A stretch of DNA of 64,000 nucleotides. It comes from Methanolobus vulcani (GTDB lineage: Archaea; Halobacteriota; Methanosarcinia; Methanosarcinales; Methanosarcinaceae). The DNA is taken from contig NZ_VIAQ01000015.1 of NCBI RefSeq assembly GCF_006546655.1, forward strand, positions 496,001 through 560,000, written 5' to 3'. The position numbers and the translations under genes are program-made. Below the pieces are notes generated by a model. The model searched no databases. It was given only the letters and a program-made list of their open reading frames with translations, and had not been told where the DNA came from. Shown here piece by piece: positions 1-9,690 of this stretch (its first letter is position 1; every line of letters starts with the position of its first letter).

Positions 1-339
1 GTCAAGGAGAAGTCTGCTACAGTTGCGGCAGACTGAACGCAGTGTCTTGCGTATCGTCTTGTTAAAACCAACGTGAATTACGGGTGCTACAAGATCAATG
101 TGTCCAAAGTGTCCCGGACATTCTCCTGCACGGCTGCCACAGGTCTTACACTTAAGACCAGGGTCGATAACTCCGAGACGAAGGTCCATTAGACCCATGT
201 CAATAGGATAACCGTCATCGTCATAGGTGTCTGCGGTAATGATGGCGGTGACACTCATTTTCCTTACTTCACGTGGCGAGATAAGGCCGAATTTGATTGC
301 ACCTACTCTTTTTGGAATTGATGGAATATCATTGTTCAT
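1..339 (-). CDS. rpoA1: RNA polymerase subunit A' (Rpo1N), N-terminal part
   Basis: N-terminal 113 codons of the largest RNA polymerase subunit; the rest lies beyond the left edge. Translation starts [20 protein letters not shown] and contains the conserved zinc-binding stretch [20 protein letters not shown], diagnostic of the clamp core. The ATG at 339 follows a strong GGGGTGA Shine-Dalgarno and lies 13 nt after the rpoB' stop, so it is the fourth gene of an rpoH-B''-B'-A' operon, the usual archaeal order. The protein forms most of the catalytic cleft with B'. Identity is certain; only completeness is limited. Confidence 0.96.
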   Translation of the reverse strand, partial: MNNDIPSIPKRVGAIKFGLISPREVRKMSVTAIITADTYDDDGYPIDMGLMDLRLGVIDPGLKCKTCGSRAGECPGHFGHIDLVAPVIHVGFNKTIRKTLRSVCRNCSRLLLD

Positions 340-352
340 TTTAAGTCACCCC

Positions 353-2167
353 TTATACGGCATCCTCTAGTTGCAGTCTTGGAGCTACACCAAGGGATTT
401 GATTTCATCAAGCAGAAGTTTGAATGCGTAACTCATCTCAACAGGGTGGATATCGGTTTCAGCTCCACAGTTGGAGCAGTATCTGACGTTCCTCTTCCTG
501 TCGAAAGTGGCTACCATTCCGCAGTGTCCGCACACAAGTTCTACTACTTTGTCAGACTCATCGAGCAGTCTTTCCTTCAGTGTCATTGCAGCACCGTGGC
601 CGATAAGCACATCACGCTCCATTTCTCCGAAACGCAGACCTCCTTCACGGGCACGACCTTCTGTTGGCTGCCTTGTAAGCACCTGTACAGGTCCACGAGA
701 CCTTGCATGCATCTTTGATGCTACCATGTGGTGCAGTTTCTGGTAAAGGATAACTCCTACAAACACATCAGCCTGGATCTTCTTTCCGGTAACACCATCA
801 AAGAAGACTTCCTTTCCTGTATGTGCAAATCCATGGGTCTTGAGAGCTGCACGGAGATCATCTTCATTTTCTCCGGAGAATGCAGTTGCGTTAACTCTCC
901 TTCCTTCCATTGATCCAACTTTTCCACCAATCATCTCAAGCACGTGACCGACAGTCATACGTGAAGGAATTGCGTGTGGGTTGATTACAAGGTCAGGTAC
1001 CATTCCTTTCTCTGTAAATGGCATGTCAGCAAATGGTACGATAAGTCCGATAACTCCTTTCTGTCCGTGTCTGGAAGCGAACTTGTCACCAATTTCAGGA
1101 ATCCTCTGGTCTCTTATCTTGACCTTTGCAAGACGTGTTCCGTTAATGGATTCTGTAAGAATGACTGTGTCAACGACTCCCTTCTCGTTGGAACGCATTG
1201 TTATTGCACTTTCTCTGCGCTGCTCAACGGTGATACCGAAGTCGGACTGTTCTTCAAGGAAACGTGGTGGACTGGTCTTTCCTATAAGTACGTCGTTTGG
1301 ACCTACTCTTGTTTCAGGGTTTACAAGACCGTCAATGTCAAGGTTTGCATATGCCTCAGGGCTACGTGCACCTCTGAATTCGGAGTCAGGAATCTCGAAT
1401 TTGTCTTCCTGTCCACCAGGGTAGCGTCTTTCTTCACCCTCGAATGTCCTGAGGAAGTGGCTTCTTCCAAGTCCTCTCTCGATTGAACCCTTGTTGAAAA
1501 CCAGTGCATCTTCAATATTGTGTCCTTCGTAGGACATGACCGCTACAACGAAGTTTTGGCCTGCTGGTCTGTCATCGAAATGAATTGATTCACAGGTTTG
1601 TGTCCTCACCATTGCACGCTGTGGATAATGCAAAAGGTGTGCACGTGTGTCTGGTCTGAGTTTGGTATTTGATGTTGAAACACCGATACACTGCTTGACC
1701 ATTGCCGCACCCATTGTGTTACGTGGGGATGCATTGTGTTCAGGATATGGTACCATTCCGGTACATATTCCGAGCATAAGTCCCGGGTTGATCTCAAGGT
1801 GAGTGTGGTTCTCTGTGATATCGTCCTTGTAAAGAGCAATGAATGCATTCTCTTCTTCTTCAGAGTCAAGGTACTCTATTTTTCCTGCCTTCGTAAGTTC
1901 GGAATATCCCATTTTGCCTTCTGCAAGGAGTTCAATCTCCTCATCACTGACAAGTGATTCTCCGTTCTTTACAATAATCAGTGGTCTCCTTGCACGACCC
2001 ATGTCGGTGTTGATCAGAACTTCACGTATGTCTTCATAATAAGTAACGTTGATCTGTCCTGACATCATTCCTGACCTGCGTTGCTCTCTGATATTCTCTA
2101 CCAGTTCAGCAGGGTCTGAGTGGGTTCCTACAAGTTCTCCGTTGAGGAAAACTTTAGTTTCATTCAT
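353..2167 (-). CDS. rpoB1: RNA polymerase subunit B' (Rpo2C)
   Basis: C-terminal half of the split second-largest RNA polymerase subunit, about 604 aa. Visible motifs are [18 protein letters not shown], the active-centre [11 protein letters not shown], and a C-terminal zinc site ([10 protein letters not shown]...RYCSNCG). I place the start at ATG 2167 ([12 protein letters not shown]) rather than seven codons upstream, because GGGAGG lies 8 nt before it and this gives an 8-nt ATGAATGA overlap with the rpoB'' stop, a typical translational coupling. The split of B into B' and B'' is normal in methanogens. It pairs with A' to form the catalytic centre. Confidence 0.97.
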   Translation of the reverse strand: MNETKVFLNGELVGTHSDPAELVENIREQRRSGMMSGQINVTYYEDIREVLINTDMGRARRPLIIVKNGESLVSDEEIELLAEGKMGYSELTKAGKIEYLDSEEEENAFIALYKDDITENHTHLEINPGLMLGICTGMVPYPEHNASPRNTMGAAMVKQCIGVSTSNTKLRPDTRAHLLHYPQRAMVRTQTCESIHFDDRPAGQNFVVAVMSYEGHNIEDALVFNKGSIERGLGRSHFLRTFEGEERRYPGGQEDKFEIPDSEFRGARSPEAYANLDIDGLVNPETRVGPNDVLIGKTSPPRFLEEQSDFGITVEQRRESAITMRSNEKGVVDTVILTESINGTRLAKVKIRDQRIPEIGDKFASRHGQKGVIGLIVPFADMPFTEKGMVPDLVINPHAIPSRMTVGHVLEMIGGKVGSMEGRRVNATAFSGENEDDLRAALKTHGFAHTGKEVFFDGVTGKKIQADVFVGVILYQKLHHMVASKMHARSRGPVQVLTRQPTEGRAREGGLRFGEMERDVLIGHGAAMTLKERLLDESDKVVELVCGHCGMVATFDRKRNVRYCSNCGAETDIHPVEMSYAFKLLLDEIKSLGVAPRLQLEDAV

Positions 2168-3803
2168 CGAGAAGTCCTCCCATGTCATCTAATGATTCTG
2201 AATAGTTCGTGTACCCAATAGGTTCAGGTTTTTCTTCTTCTACTACGTTTTTGACTTCCAGATCTTCCAGATAGTCGTCAAGTTCCTCATCATATTCCGG
2301 AAGTGCTTTCAGGGATGAATTAAGAACCGTCTTCACTACGCCAAGGTCGTAAAGGATGTTCTTTATCTTCTTCTCTTCATCTGTACCTGTGGAAAGCTCT
2401 ACCATCTGTGCAAAGTTCTTCACAAGACCACAGTTAGGACCTTCTGGTGTCTCCGATGGACAAAGTCTGCCCCATTGTGTAGGGTGCAGATCACGAGCCT
2501 CGAAGTGCGGCTGAGCTCTTGAGAGTGGGGAAATAACACGTCTTAGGTGAGATAGTGTTGAGATATAATCAGTCCTGTCAAGCAGTTGTGATACACCAGT
2601 CCTTCCGCCTACCCAGTTACCTGTTGCAAGTGGGTGCTGGAGCCTGTCCGTAAGCACGTCTGCCCTCACAAGTGTGATAACGTTAAGCTCACGGTTTCTC
2701 ATGTTTGCTCTTTCAAGCTGGTATTTTATGTCTCTTGAGAGCCTGTTGAATGCAACCCTGAACAGGTCTTCCATAAGGTCACCAGTGAGCTTGAGTCTCT
2801 TGTTGGAGTAGTGGTCCTTATCATCCGGATTACGCCTTCCAAGTGCCAGCTCAAAACATGACTCCGCCATTCTTCCAAGGAAGTTTGCCTTTGCTGCCCT
2901 GTCATGTGGCTCATTTCCAAGGTGTGGTAAAAGATATCTGTCAATGACGTAGTTTGCACGTTTGATCTGGTAGTCCCTTGCCTGTCCGGAAGCGACCCTT
3001 GAACCGATCTTCTCCATTGCATCTTCAATGTTGTCGACTTCTGCTTCTTCAAGGTTCTCGAACATGAATTTCATGATCTCAGGATCAGTGGATACTGCCT
3101 TTACGAGTTCCTCGTCAGTCTCCACGCCAAGTGCTCTCATAAGTGTAATAAAGCTAAGACGGCCTGAAATAGATGGGAATGATACTTCCAGAAGTGATTT
3201 TCTTCCTCTCTCTACGACTACGAGTGCCCTGTAACCTCTTCTCTGTGAGAATACCTTTGAGACTTCGATGATGTCTCCGTACCTTTCTCCAAATTCAGTG
3301 AGGATCTTGTTAGGGGCAAGGTCTTCCAGTGTCATGACCACACGCTCGGTACCGTTGATGATGAAATATCCTCCCGGGTCAAGTGGATCTTCACCGTATT
3401 TGACCATCTCTTCCTCGCCAAGTTCAGTGAGGTTGCAGATGTCTGATTTAATCATGACTGGAAGCTGCCCGATCTTTGCTTCCTGTGGTTCTTTTTCCTC
3501 ATCGTTTTCCACAACACTCATCTGGAGGTAGAGTGGTGCGGAATAGGAAAGGTTTCTGAGCCTTGCTTCGTTAGGATAGAGGTTTTCGATAGCTCCGTCC
3601 GCTTCCTTTACAACGGGATTCTCAACGCGGATATTGCCCAGTTTGATGTATGTGTCTTCAAGGTCGGTCTCGATAATCTTCTGTTCATCAATGATTTTTT
3701 GAAGACCTGTCTCCAGAAACTTATTGTATGAATCTATGTGATGCTGTACGATCTTATCTTTCGTGAAAAACGAACGTGGGATCTGTCCTTTGGTTAACGC
3801 TAT
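2160..3803 (-). CDS. rpoB2: RNA polymerase subunit B'' (Rpo2N), apparent ATA start
   Basis: N-terminal half of the split B subunit, 547 aa if started at ATA 3803. The first ATG in frame (3521, MSVVEN) would delete about 94 residues of conserved N-terminal protrusion ([13 protein letters not shown], then PLYLQ just before MSVV). Between the in-frame TAA upstream and residue 1 there is no ATG, GTG or TTG. The only codon well spaced from a Shine-Dalgarno (AAGGTG, 5 nt) is ATA, giving [13 protein letters not shown]. Other motifs seen are [31 protein letters not shown] and [16 protein letters not shown]. Homology is certain; the ATA start is inferred from the sequence. A sequencing error is the main alternative. 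Confidence 0.9.
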   Translation of the reverse strand: MALTKGQIPRSFFTKDKIVQHHIDSYNKFLETGLQKIIDEQKIIETDLEDTYIKLGNIRVENPVVKEADGAIENLYPNEARLRNLSYSAPLYLQMSVVENDEEKEPQEAKIGQLPVMIKSDICNLTELGEEEMVKYGEDPLDPGGYFIINGTERVVMTLEDLAPNKILTEFGERYGDIIEVSKVFSQRRGYRALVVVERGRKSLLEVSFPSISGRLSFITLMRALGVETDEELVKAVSTDPEIMKFMFENLEEAEVDNIEDAMEKIGSRVASGQARDYQIKRANYVIDRYLLPHLGNEPHDRAAKANFLGRMAESCFELALGRRNPDDKDHYSNKRLKLTGDLMEDLFRVAFNRLSRDIKYQLERANMRNRELNVITLVRADVLTDRLQHPLATGNWVGGRTGVSQLLDRTDYISTLSHLRRVISPLSRAQPHFEARDLHPTQWGRLCPSETPEGPNCGLVKNFAQMVELSTGTDEEKKIKNILYDLGVVKTVLNSSLKALPEYDEELDDYLEDLEVKNVVEEEKPEPIGYTNYSESLDDMGGLLDE

Positions 3804-3808
3804 GATAG

Positions 3809-3817
3809 CACCTTCTT
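3809..3817 (-). promoter_or_regulatory. Shine-Dalgarno that decides the rpoB'' start
   Basis: AAGAAGGTG on the minus strand, 5 nt before ATA 3803. The radical SAM gene at 24823 has the same AAGGTGCTAT context before a normal ATG. It supports initiation at ATA because no canonical start codon exists in this frame upstream of 3521. Confidence 0.6.
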
Positions 3818-3875
3818 TATGTGATTATTATGTTTATTGCAAAAAAGCCCTGTCTGAATAATGTGAATATCGCAT

Positions 3876-4112
3876 TCAAGCGATGACAAGTCGATAGTAG
3901 AATGCTTCGTCGGCGGTCTGGCTGATACGTGTAATCTTTACGACGTCCCCAACCTGTGCTCCAATTTCCTGAATTACAGGATCAACAACCTTTATCTTTG
4001 GTAGCTGTTCCTTCTCTATGGCATATTGCTTTAAAACAGATTTAAGTTCATCTTCCAACATAATCTCATGTTTAGGGATCAACTGATGGTCGAGCAGGCT
4101 AAATTTTCTCAA
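3876..4112 (-). CDS. rpoH: RNA polymerase subunit H (Rpo5)
   Basis: 78-aa archaeal RpoH, homologous to the C-terminal domain of eukaryotic RPB5, part of the lower jaw of RNA polymerase. The start MRKFSLLDHQLIPKHEIM and the end YYRLVIA match the family in length and sequence. The start codon is TTG at 4112, preceded by GAGGGAGGAG. It is the first protein gene of the rpo operon, 72 nt before rpoB'' and downstream of tRNA-Lys, so tRNA and operon may be co-transcribed. Confidence 0.96.
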   Translation of the reverse strand: MRKFSLLDHQLIPKHEIMLEDELKSVLKQYAIEKEQLPKIKVVDPVIQEIGAQVGDVVKITRISQTADEAFYYRLVIA

Positions 4113-4162
4113 TATATTACTCCTCCCTCAAAAATGTGAACGTGAACACTCTTGCAAAGTGA

Positions 4163-4239
4163 TGGCGGGCTCGTAGGGATTTGAACCCTAGGCCGTCTGG
4201 TTAAAAGCCAGACGCTCTGCCTGACTGAGCTACGAGCCC
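4163..4239 (-). tRNA. tRNA-Lys (UUU), CCA encoded
   Basis: Cloverleaf on the minus strand: acceptor GGGCTCG/CGAGCCC, D arm GCTC...GAGC, anticodon stem TCTGG/CCAGA around loop CTTTTAA (anticodon TTT), T arm TAGGG/CCCTA with TTCAAAT. Discriminator G is followed by genomic CCA. No intron. It lies about 50 nt upstream of rpoH on the same strand, behind a shared promoter. Confidence 0.95.
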
Positions 4240-4314
4240 AATATGTTGGGTGGATTTGCTGAGGCTGCTTCACGTTCATCGACTTCGGTGTAGCGGTGGA
4301 TAAAAGCACTTATA

Positions 4315-4330
4315 GGATATAAATGTTTCG
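4315..4330 (-). promoter_or_regulatory. BRE/TATA promoter for tRNA-Lys and the rpo operon
   Basis: On the minus strand CGAAACA (BRE-like) is followed by TTTATATCC (TATA box). A start about 25 nt downstream, near 4293, would precede tRNA-Lys (4239) and then rpoH. This is the best archaeal promoter match upstream of the operon. Confidence 0.6.
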
Positions 4331-4624
4331 TGCTTCCTCGTTGCGTTCGAACTTCTATGGCATCCTATTACTTACTATTACTTATATCTTATTTATTAAT
4401 GTATTCTTAATTAAATCTTAGACCGAATGTTTATATGCTATTATTCTTTCTTTTTACAAAGTAGCTAACTAATGCGGTTAATTTCTCCCTTGCCACAGGC
4501 AACTCCGGATACATTTATTGATATTACCAGTACTCAATGTAGCAACAAAATCTCGACACCTTCGGTTAGCATCTCTCTTCTTATGTGTTTTAGGGTTTAA
4601 TAAAGAAAAAAGTAAATGACAGGT
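4331..4624. other. Intergenic stretch with a plus-strand TATA box and a weak 42-aa reading frame
   Basis: No recognisable gene. A plus-strand TATA box (TTTATATGC, 4430-4438) is followed by ATG 4472 opening a 42-aa frame (MRLISPLPQATPDTF...) that ends at 4600. It has no Shine-Dalgarno and no family resemblance. On the minus strand, TACTTTTTTCTTT just after the ahcY stop (4600-4615) looks like an oligo-T terminator for the ahcY cluster. The plus-strand promoter could drive a small RNA or this peptide; neither is established. Confidence 0.3.
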
Positions 4625-5860
4625 TTATGTTCCGGTTTCCCAGCCTGCCATATATGCTTCCTGTTCATCAGAAAGCTTGTCAATGCTTATGCCCATTGAC
4701 ATGAGTTTCATTTCAGCAACGCCAACATCAAGTTCCTGTGGTACAGCATGTACTCCATTAGAAAGCTTGTTCTCTGCAATGTATCTGACACAGAGTGCCT
4801 GGTTTGCAAAGCTCATATCCATGACTTCTGCAGGGTGTCCGTCACCTGCTGCAAGGTTTACAAGTCTTCCGTCAGCAAGCACGTAAACACGTTTTTCACC
4901 AATCTTGTATTCCTTGATGTTATTTCTTACAGTTCTGACAGAACCTGCCATTGCCTTGAGGTCTTCAAGGTTAATCTCAACATTGAAGTGACCTGCATTT
5001 GCAAGGATTGCACCATCTTTTATAACCTCAAAGTCTTCTCTTTTCAGGATATCTCTGTTACCCGTGGTTGTAAGGACCATGTCAGCGATCTTTGCAGCTT
5101 CTTTCATAGGCATTACACTGTTACCATCCATGCGGGCTTCCAGTGCTCTTATAGGGTCTACCTCAGTTACAATTACGTTTGCTCCAAGACCCTTTGCGCG
5201 CATTGCCGCACCTTTTCCACACCAGCCGTATCCGCCGATAACAACATTCTTACCTGCTACAAGAAGGTTTGTTGTTCTCATGATACCGTCCCATGAGGAT
5301 TGTCCGGTTCCATATCGGTTGTCAAAGAGGAACTTTGTCATTGCATCATTTACTGCAATAACCGGCATCTTAAGTGCGCCATCACGTTCCATTGCCTTGA
5401 GTCTGTGAATACCTGTTGTAGTTTCCTCACAGCCGCCAAGAATCTCTGGCAGAAGGTCTGTACGTTCTGTGTGAAGCTTGAAAATAAGATCAGCACCGTC
5501 ATCAATTGTGATGTCAGGTTTAAAGTCAAGAACCTTGTCAATAGCCTCGTAATATTCCTCGTTGCAGCAGTCATATTTTGCAAAACACTGGATGTTGTCC
5601 TTGTTGTGTAAAGCCATGGACACATCATCCTGTGTACTCAGAGGATTGCATCCTGTAATTGCTACTTCAGCTCCTCCGATTGCAAGAGTTTCCACAAGAG
5701 CTGCTGTCTTTGCTTCGACGTGAAGTGCCATTGCAACTTTGTGACCTGCAAGAGGTTTTTCCTTTGCAAACTGTTCTCTGATGATGTTGAGAACAGGCAT
5801 GTGGTTAAGAACCCAGTCGATCTTCATATTTCCGGATTCTAACATTTCAGTATCAGTCAT
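4625..5860 (-). CDS. ahcY: S-adenosylhomocysteine / S-inosylhomocysteine hydrolase
   Basis: 411-aa NAD-dependent hydrolase of the SAHH family, of typical archaeal length. Visible are the substrate-domain segment ITGCNPLSTQDDVS, the stretch RYGTGQSSWDGI, and the Rossmann NAD site GGYGWCGKGAAMRAKGLGAN near residue 210. It splits the SAM by-product into homocysteine and a nucleoside. In Methanocaldococcus the corresponding enzyme prefers S-inosylhomocysteine, after deamination by DadD. The gene next door (5948) is DadD-like, so the inosine route is likely here (inference from context). The gap to dadD is 87 nt, same strand. Confidence 0.95.
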   Translation of the reverse strand: MTDTEMLESGNMKIDWVLNHMPVLNIIREQFAKEKPLAGHKVAMALHVEAKTAALVETLAIGGAEVAITGCNPLSTQDDVSMALHNKDNIQCFAKYDCCNEEYYEAIDKVLDFKPDITIDDGADLIFKLHTERTDLLPEILGGCEETTTGIHRLKAMERDGALKMPVIAVNDAMTKFLFDNRYGTGQSSWDGIMRTTNLLVAGKNVVIGGYGWCGKGAAMRAKGLGANVIVTEVDPIRALEARMDGNSVMPMKEAAKIADMVLTTTGNRDILKREDFEVIKDGAILANAGHFNVEINLEDLKAMAGSVRTVRNNIKEYKIGEKRVYVLADGRLVNLAAGDGHPAEVMDMSFANQALCVRYIAENKLSNGVHAVPQELDVGVAEMKLMSMGISIDKLSDEQEAYMAGWETGT

Positions 5861-5947
5861 CTTTTATCTCCAATTTGAAAATATAATTTGATAATAGGAT
5901 ATCTTCCTGATTATTATACATCTAATATAAGTATGAGCCTTTGTTTC

Positions 5948-7246
5948 TTAGTTTCCAATTCTTCCAAGGAGGTCTTTTGAACTCTTTATGGCTGTGTCAA
6001 TGACTTCCTGTTCATTCATAGAAAGGACTTTTCCATCTTCCATGAGCACCTTTCCATCAGCAATGGTAGCGCTGACATCCTTGCCACTTGCAGCATAGAC
6101 CAGATGTGAAGCAACATCATAGACTGGTGCAAGATGAGCTTTGTTCATGTCAACAATAATCATGTCGGCATTGTAACCTTCTTTCAACATTCCACTGTTA
6201 ATTCCAAGGGCCTTTGCACCGTTGATGGTTGCCATCTCAAGTACCTTACGTGCAGGAAGTGCGGTCGGGTCCATGGTGCTGACTTTCTGCAAAAGAGCTG
6301 CTGATCTCATTTCCTCAAACATGTCAAGGTTGTTGTTAGAAGCACAGCCATCGGTTCCAAGACATACATTTGCTCCTGCATCAATGAGTTTAGCCACAGG
6401 ACATATGCCGGAAGCGAGTTTCATGTTACTGTTAGGGTTATGGGAAATGTTCACGCCATATTCTGCAAGTATCTTTATGTCCCCATCAGAGAGCCATACA
6501 CAGTGTGCTGCAAGAACATCAGTTCCCCAGAAATCAATTCCCTTGAGGAAATGAATTGAGCACATGCCAAAGTTCTCTTTCATATAGTTGAGTTCGGCTT
6601 CGGTCTCAAGTACATGGATATGTAATTTCACATTGTCCTTTACAGCCTGCTCTTTAACTCTGATAAGGAAATCCCTTGAACAGGTGTTGGGTGCGTGCGG
6701 ACCATACATGGTGCTTATCCTGCCACTGGCTTTCCCGTTCCACTCTTTGACAAAAGCACTGCCAACTTCAAGTTCCCTGTCAGCCTTTTCCTTGTCTCCG
6801 AAATCTATCATCCCGTAGGAAAGTGCTGCACGGATTCCTGCTTCATCTACGGCCTGAGCAACCTTGTTCTCATGGATGTACATGTCAGCAAAAGCAATGG
6901 TTCCGGAACGTATCATTTCAAGACATGCCAGTTTTGTACCTGCATAGATATCTTCGTCAGTAAGTTTAGCTTCGGCAGGCCAGATGTGATTCTCAAGCCA
7001 GTCCTGAAGCTGCATGTCATCAGCGTAGCCTCTGAATATTGTCATTCCTGCATGACAGTGAGTGTTAACAAGTCCCGGCATAAGGACTGAGCCCTTTGCA
7101 TCGATGACTTTCTCAGCAGTGCATTCTGTGGAAGTCCCGACTTCCTTTATTTTACCGTCCTCTACAACAACGACTCCGTTCTCAATATCACCTGCTTCCG
7201 GGTCCATTGTGAGGATATAAGCATTCTTTATGATAAGATCCGCCAT
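5948..7246 (-). CDS. dadD: 5'-deoxyadenosine deaminase (DadD/MtaD-type amidohydrolase)
   Basis: 432-aa amidohydrolase that deaminates adenosine-type by-products of SAM (5'-deoxyadenosine, methylthioadenosine, SAH). Metal and active-site motifs are present in order: NTHCHAG near residue 60, HAPNTCS, HIHVLETEAE, HCVWLSD and GTDGCASNNNLDMFEE. It overlaps the HD gene stop by one base and is followed by the SAHH-type gene, which fits the methanogen pathway where deamination precedes hydrolysis. With at least two radical SAM enzymes and Mmp10 in this window, removal of 5'-deoxyadenosine is needed. Exact substrate preference cannot be read from sequence. Confidence 0.9.
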   Translation of the reverse strand: MADLIIKNAYILTMDPEAGDIENGVVVVEDGKIKEVGTSTECTAEKVIDAKGSVLMPGLVNTHCHAGMTIFRGYADDMQLQDWLENHIWPAEAKLTDEDIYAGTKLACLEMIRSGTIAFADMYIHENKVAQAVDEAGIRAALSYGMIDFGDKEKADRELEVGSAFVKEWNGKASGRISTMYGPHAPNTCSRDFLIRVKEQAVKDNVKLHIHVLETEAELNYMKENFGMCSIHFLKGIDFWGTDVLAAHCVWLSDGDIKILAEYGVNISHNPNSNMKLASGICPVAKLIDAGANVCLGTDGCASNNNLDMFEEMRSAALLQKVSTMDPTALPARKVLEMATINGAKALGINSGMLKEGYNADMIIVDMNKAHLAPVYDVASHLVYAASGKDVSATIADGKVLMEDGKVLSMNEQEVIDTAIKSSKDLLGRIGN

Positions 7247-7887
7247 TATCTCTCTCCTGATGTCTCTTCTTTAAGCTCTTCCAGATATTTGCGCATAATT
7301 GCCAGTCTCTGTTCTGCAATATCTTTAGCTGTTTGTGTATTAAGTCTTTCAGGTATTTTAAAAGGTTTTCTTTCCATGTAATCGTAGAACCCGTCAAAAG
7401 GATCTTCTGTGTAAGCATTCATGGAAGTTTCCTTTACTGTCCCGATTGTCTCTTTCAAAGCCCTTAAGGCTCCCATTGAAACTAATGACCTGAAAATTCC
7501 AACAGCACCCAGTGCATCAATCCTGTCTGCGTCCTGAAGGATTTGAGCCTCGACGGTCTCTGCCTTCATCCCACGGCTGAAGCGATGGGTCAGGATACAT
7601 GATGTCACATGGCTGATGAGTTCTGCTTCAGCATCATTCTCTGCAAGAAAATCACGTGCAATCTCAGCACTATATTCAGCGTGGTTGCCGCCTTCTTTGT
7701 GTTCTCTCACAATGCCTACATCATGAAGAAGTGCTGCAAGGCGGATGACCTGTAAGTCTCCACCTTCCTTCTGCTGAATTCTCATGCAGGTATTTTCAAC
7801 CCTTTCGATATGTGACATATCATGTGTACTTGGTTCATTTTCCAGTACCTGAGATACGAATTTCCTTGTGTTCTCAATTAGACACAT
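7246..7887 (-). CDS. HD-domain phosphohydrolase
   Basis: 213-aa HD-superfamily protein. The metal-binding series is visible: HDMSHIERV (first His), LLHDVGI (the HD pair) and a later GGNHAEYSAEIA with DADRIDALGAVG. This arrangement is that of small bacterial/archaeal nucleotide phosphohydrolases. It overlaps the phosphopantothenate synthetase gene by 10 nt upstream and dadD by 1 nt downstream, so it is translated from the same message. A role in nucleotide by-product clearance is plausible from position, but the substrate is unknown. Confidence 0.85.
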   Translation of the reverse strand: MCLIENTRKFVSQVLENEPSTHDMSHIERVENTCMRIQQKEGGDLQVIRLAALLHDVGIVREHKEGGNHAEYSAEIARDFLAENDAEAELISHVTSCILTHRFSRGMKAETVEAQILQDADRIDALGAVGIFRSLVSMGALRALKETIGTVKETSMNAYTEDPFDGFYDYMERKPFKIPERLNTQTAKDIAEQRLAIMRKYLEELKEETSGER

Positions 7888-8648
7888 GTAAGCCCTTTCT
7901 CCTCTGCTTTATTCTTCAGGTTTTCCTGCATGGTGTAAAGAGCATCGGAAATGGTAACATCGTTGTTGTATGAATCAACAACTTCCTGAAGCGCATCCTT
8001 GCTATGAGTTTTCATTTCTTTTGTGAACTGGATCATATTCCTGAGAGCTCTGGTAACATTATCCACTATGGTGATGTTTGCTGTTAGTGCAGTTCTGGAG
8101 AGTGGGTTCAGGTCAATGGTAATGACAGTCTTACCCATTTCCACGAGTTTCTGGCACCTGTCTCCATCTTCGAGAGGAACCAAAACAACATCCGCACTGA
8201 ATATGCCTTCCTCATCAACAATAGCCCTGTCGTGTGAAAGGTCAAGTCTCTTATCTCCTTTTCCTCCAAGGACAACACCAGCACCGTGTGCTTTCAGGTG
8301 GTCTATGATCTTATGCACTCTGGCATCACTTCTATGGAAAAGGTTCACTTCCAGTCTTGCTCCTGTTACGTCTGCAAGAGCTGCCATAAGATCCGGCACA
8401 AGCGCAGCGGTATTACCGTTCACAGATATGATTGCATTCTCTGCAAGAAGGAGATTGGCAACCGCTGCCCTTTCGGCAATGGCTGCTGACTTTGTGGTCT
8501 TTTCCCCTATAATGTAATCGAAGGCTTCACCGCGTCCCTGCGCCACAAGTCCCTGTTTGCTTGTGATTCCGATGTTTACGCCTTCAACTATTCTTTCCCT
8601 GGTGATGAGGGATTCATACCTGGGGTGATCTTTAGGGATGTCTGTCAT
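7878..8648 (-). CDS. 4-phosphopantoate--beta-alanine ligase (phosphopantothenate synthetase)
   Basis: 256-aa member of the archaeal DUF137 family that joins 4-phosphopantoate and beta-alanine, replacing bacterial PanC/CoaA steps. Recognised from the start IPKDHPRYESL, the phosphate-binding region VNGNTAALVPDL, NLFHRSDARV, VVLGGKGDKRLDLSHDRA and ITIDLNPLSRTA. Pantoate kinase (9691) and CoaBC (10584), the enzymes before and after it, are encoded just upstream on the same strand. Length is typical for the family. Confidence 0.93.
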   Translation of the reverse strand: MTDIPKDHPRYESLITRERIVEGVNIGITSKQGLVAQGRGEAFDYIIGEKTTKSAAIAERAAVANLLLAENAIISVNGNTAALVPDLMAALADVTGARLEVNLFHRSDARVHKIIDHLKAHGAGVVLGGKGDKRLDLSHDRAIVDEEGIFSADVVLVPLEDGDRCQKLVEMGKTVITIDLNPLSRTALTANITIVDNVTRALRNMIQFTKEMKTHSKDALQEVVDSYNNDVTISDALYTMQENLKNKAEEKGLTCV

Positions 8649-8680
8649 TCAGTCCGTTTTCTCCTTTATATTTAATTATT

Positions 8681-9625
8681 TTAGTTGCTTGCATCCAGTA
8701 TTATTCCCTGGTCAGTTGGCACAAGCATTGTCTGTATATCCTGTCCCTGCAACATCTGTATGTACTTATAGTTGATGAGGTCAGGGTTCTTTGCCAGTTG
8801 CTCGTTGATGATCCTTAGTGCTTCAGCTTCACCGTATGCCTGAGCGATAGTCGCATTGGCAATACCGTTTGCTTCAATAATCTTTCTTTCAGCTTCAAGC
8901 TGTTCTTTCTGCTTAACAAATACCATTCTCTGAGCGTCCTGGTCTGCCTGAAGTTTTGCTTCAATTGCTTCAGCAACTCTTGTAGGAAGTACTACATTTC
9001 TGACAAGTACTTCTTCCACGATTATGCCGTCACTTTCAAGGGCAGTTGCAATATTAGTGAGCATTTCACCTGCAACTACTTCTCTTTCCTCTCCATATAC
9101 CTGCAGTGCTGTCTTTGTGGAAACTACTTCCCTGATGGACGATCTTATAGTAGGGCGTATAATCTTCTCAGCATAATTTGTACCAAGGTTCTGGTGGATT
9201 TCACTTACTTCATCTGCCAGAAGTCTGTACCTGACTGTTATATCAAGTCCTACGGTAAGGCCCTCAACTGTGAGGGCTTTGATTTGGTCATCTCCTTCTA
9301 TCTGACCTTCATCTTCAACTCCACTCATGGTGTATGTTTCACTTCTTACAGAGTATTTCGTAACGCTGACCCATGGAGGTACAATATGCAATCCTTCACC
9401 GAGTTCATCTTCTTCCACGCCACCGAACTGGTTGAACTTCACGCCAACCTCTCCCGCTCCGATAGATACAAAGATTGAACCGAACAAAATTGAAAATACG
9501 ATCAATATAACGAATATAATTACTACTCCGCGTCCTATCTTGCCAAGAATAGGGGCTATTTCACTTATTGGGAATTCCGGTACCTTTTTAGGAGACTCGG
9601 GTTCCCATTCACCTTCAACGACCAT
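8681..9625 (-). CDS. SPFH/band-7 (stomatin/prohibitin-like) membrane protein
   Basis: About 314 aa. One transmembrane segment (GVVIIFVILIVFSILFGSIF, near residues 34-53) is followed by an SPFH domain with GLHIVPPWVSVTKYSVR and an alanine/glutamate-rich coiled coil (EAIEAKLQADQDAQRMVFVK). I chose ATG 9625 over the ATG nine codons upstream because GGAGATG lies 5 nt before it. Such proteins oligomerise into membrane scaffolds and often partner proteases. It sits between pantoate kinase (65-nt gap) and phosphopantothenate synthetase (32-nt gap), an odd insertion in a metabolic operon. Confidence 0.88.
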   Translation of the reverse strand: MVVEGEWEPESPKKVPEFPISEIAPILGKIGRGVVIIFVILIVFSILFGSIFVSIGAGEVGVKFNQFGGVEEDELGEGLHIVPPWVSVTKYSVRSETYTMSGVEDEGQIEGDDQIKALTVEGLTVGLDITVRYRLLADEVSEIHQNLGTNYAEKIIRPTIRSSIREVVSTKTALQVYGEEREVVAGEMLTNIATALESDGIIVEEVLVRNVVLPTRVAEAIEAKLQADQDAQRMVFVKQKEQLEAERKIIEANGIANATIAQAYGEAEALRIINEQLAKNPDLINYKYIQMLQGQDIQTMLVPTDQGIILDASN

Positions 9626-9690
9626 AAAAACATCTCCAATAACTAATTCCAAGTGTACAATATCAGGTGGAATTGATAATATATTTTCGC

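Noticed and set aside
2160-3521. Starting rpoB'' at ATG 3521
   Set aside because: It would drop about 94 residues of coding-quality N-terminal sequence including GQIPRSFF and the segment before MSVV.
353-3531. Long plus-strand reading frames opposite rpoB' and rpoB''
   Set aside because: They are antisense to strongly conserved RNA polymerase genes, lack ribosome sites and have no family-like sequence.
4472-4600. 42-aa frame after a TATA box
   Set aside because: No ribosome site and no recognisable composition or family; kept only as a note to the intergenic region.
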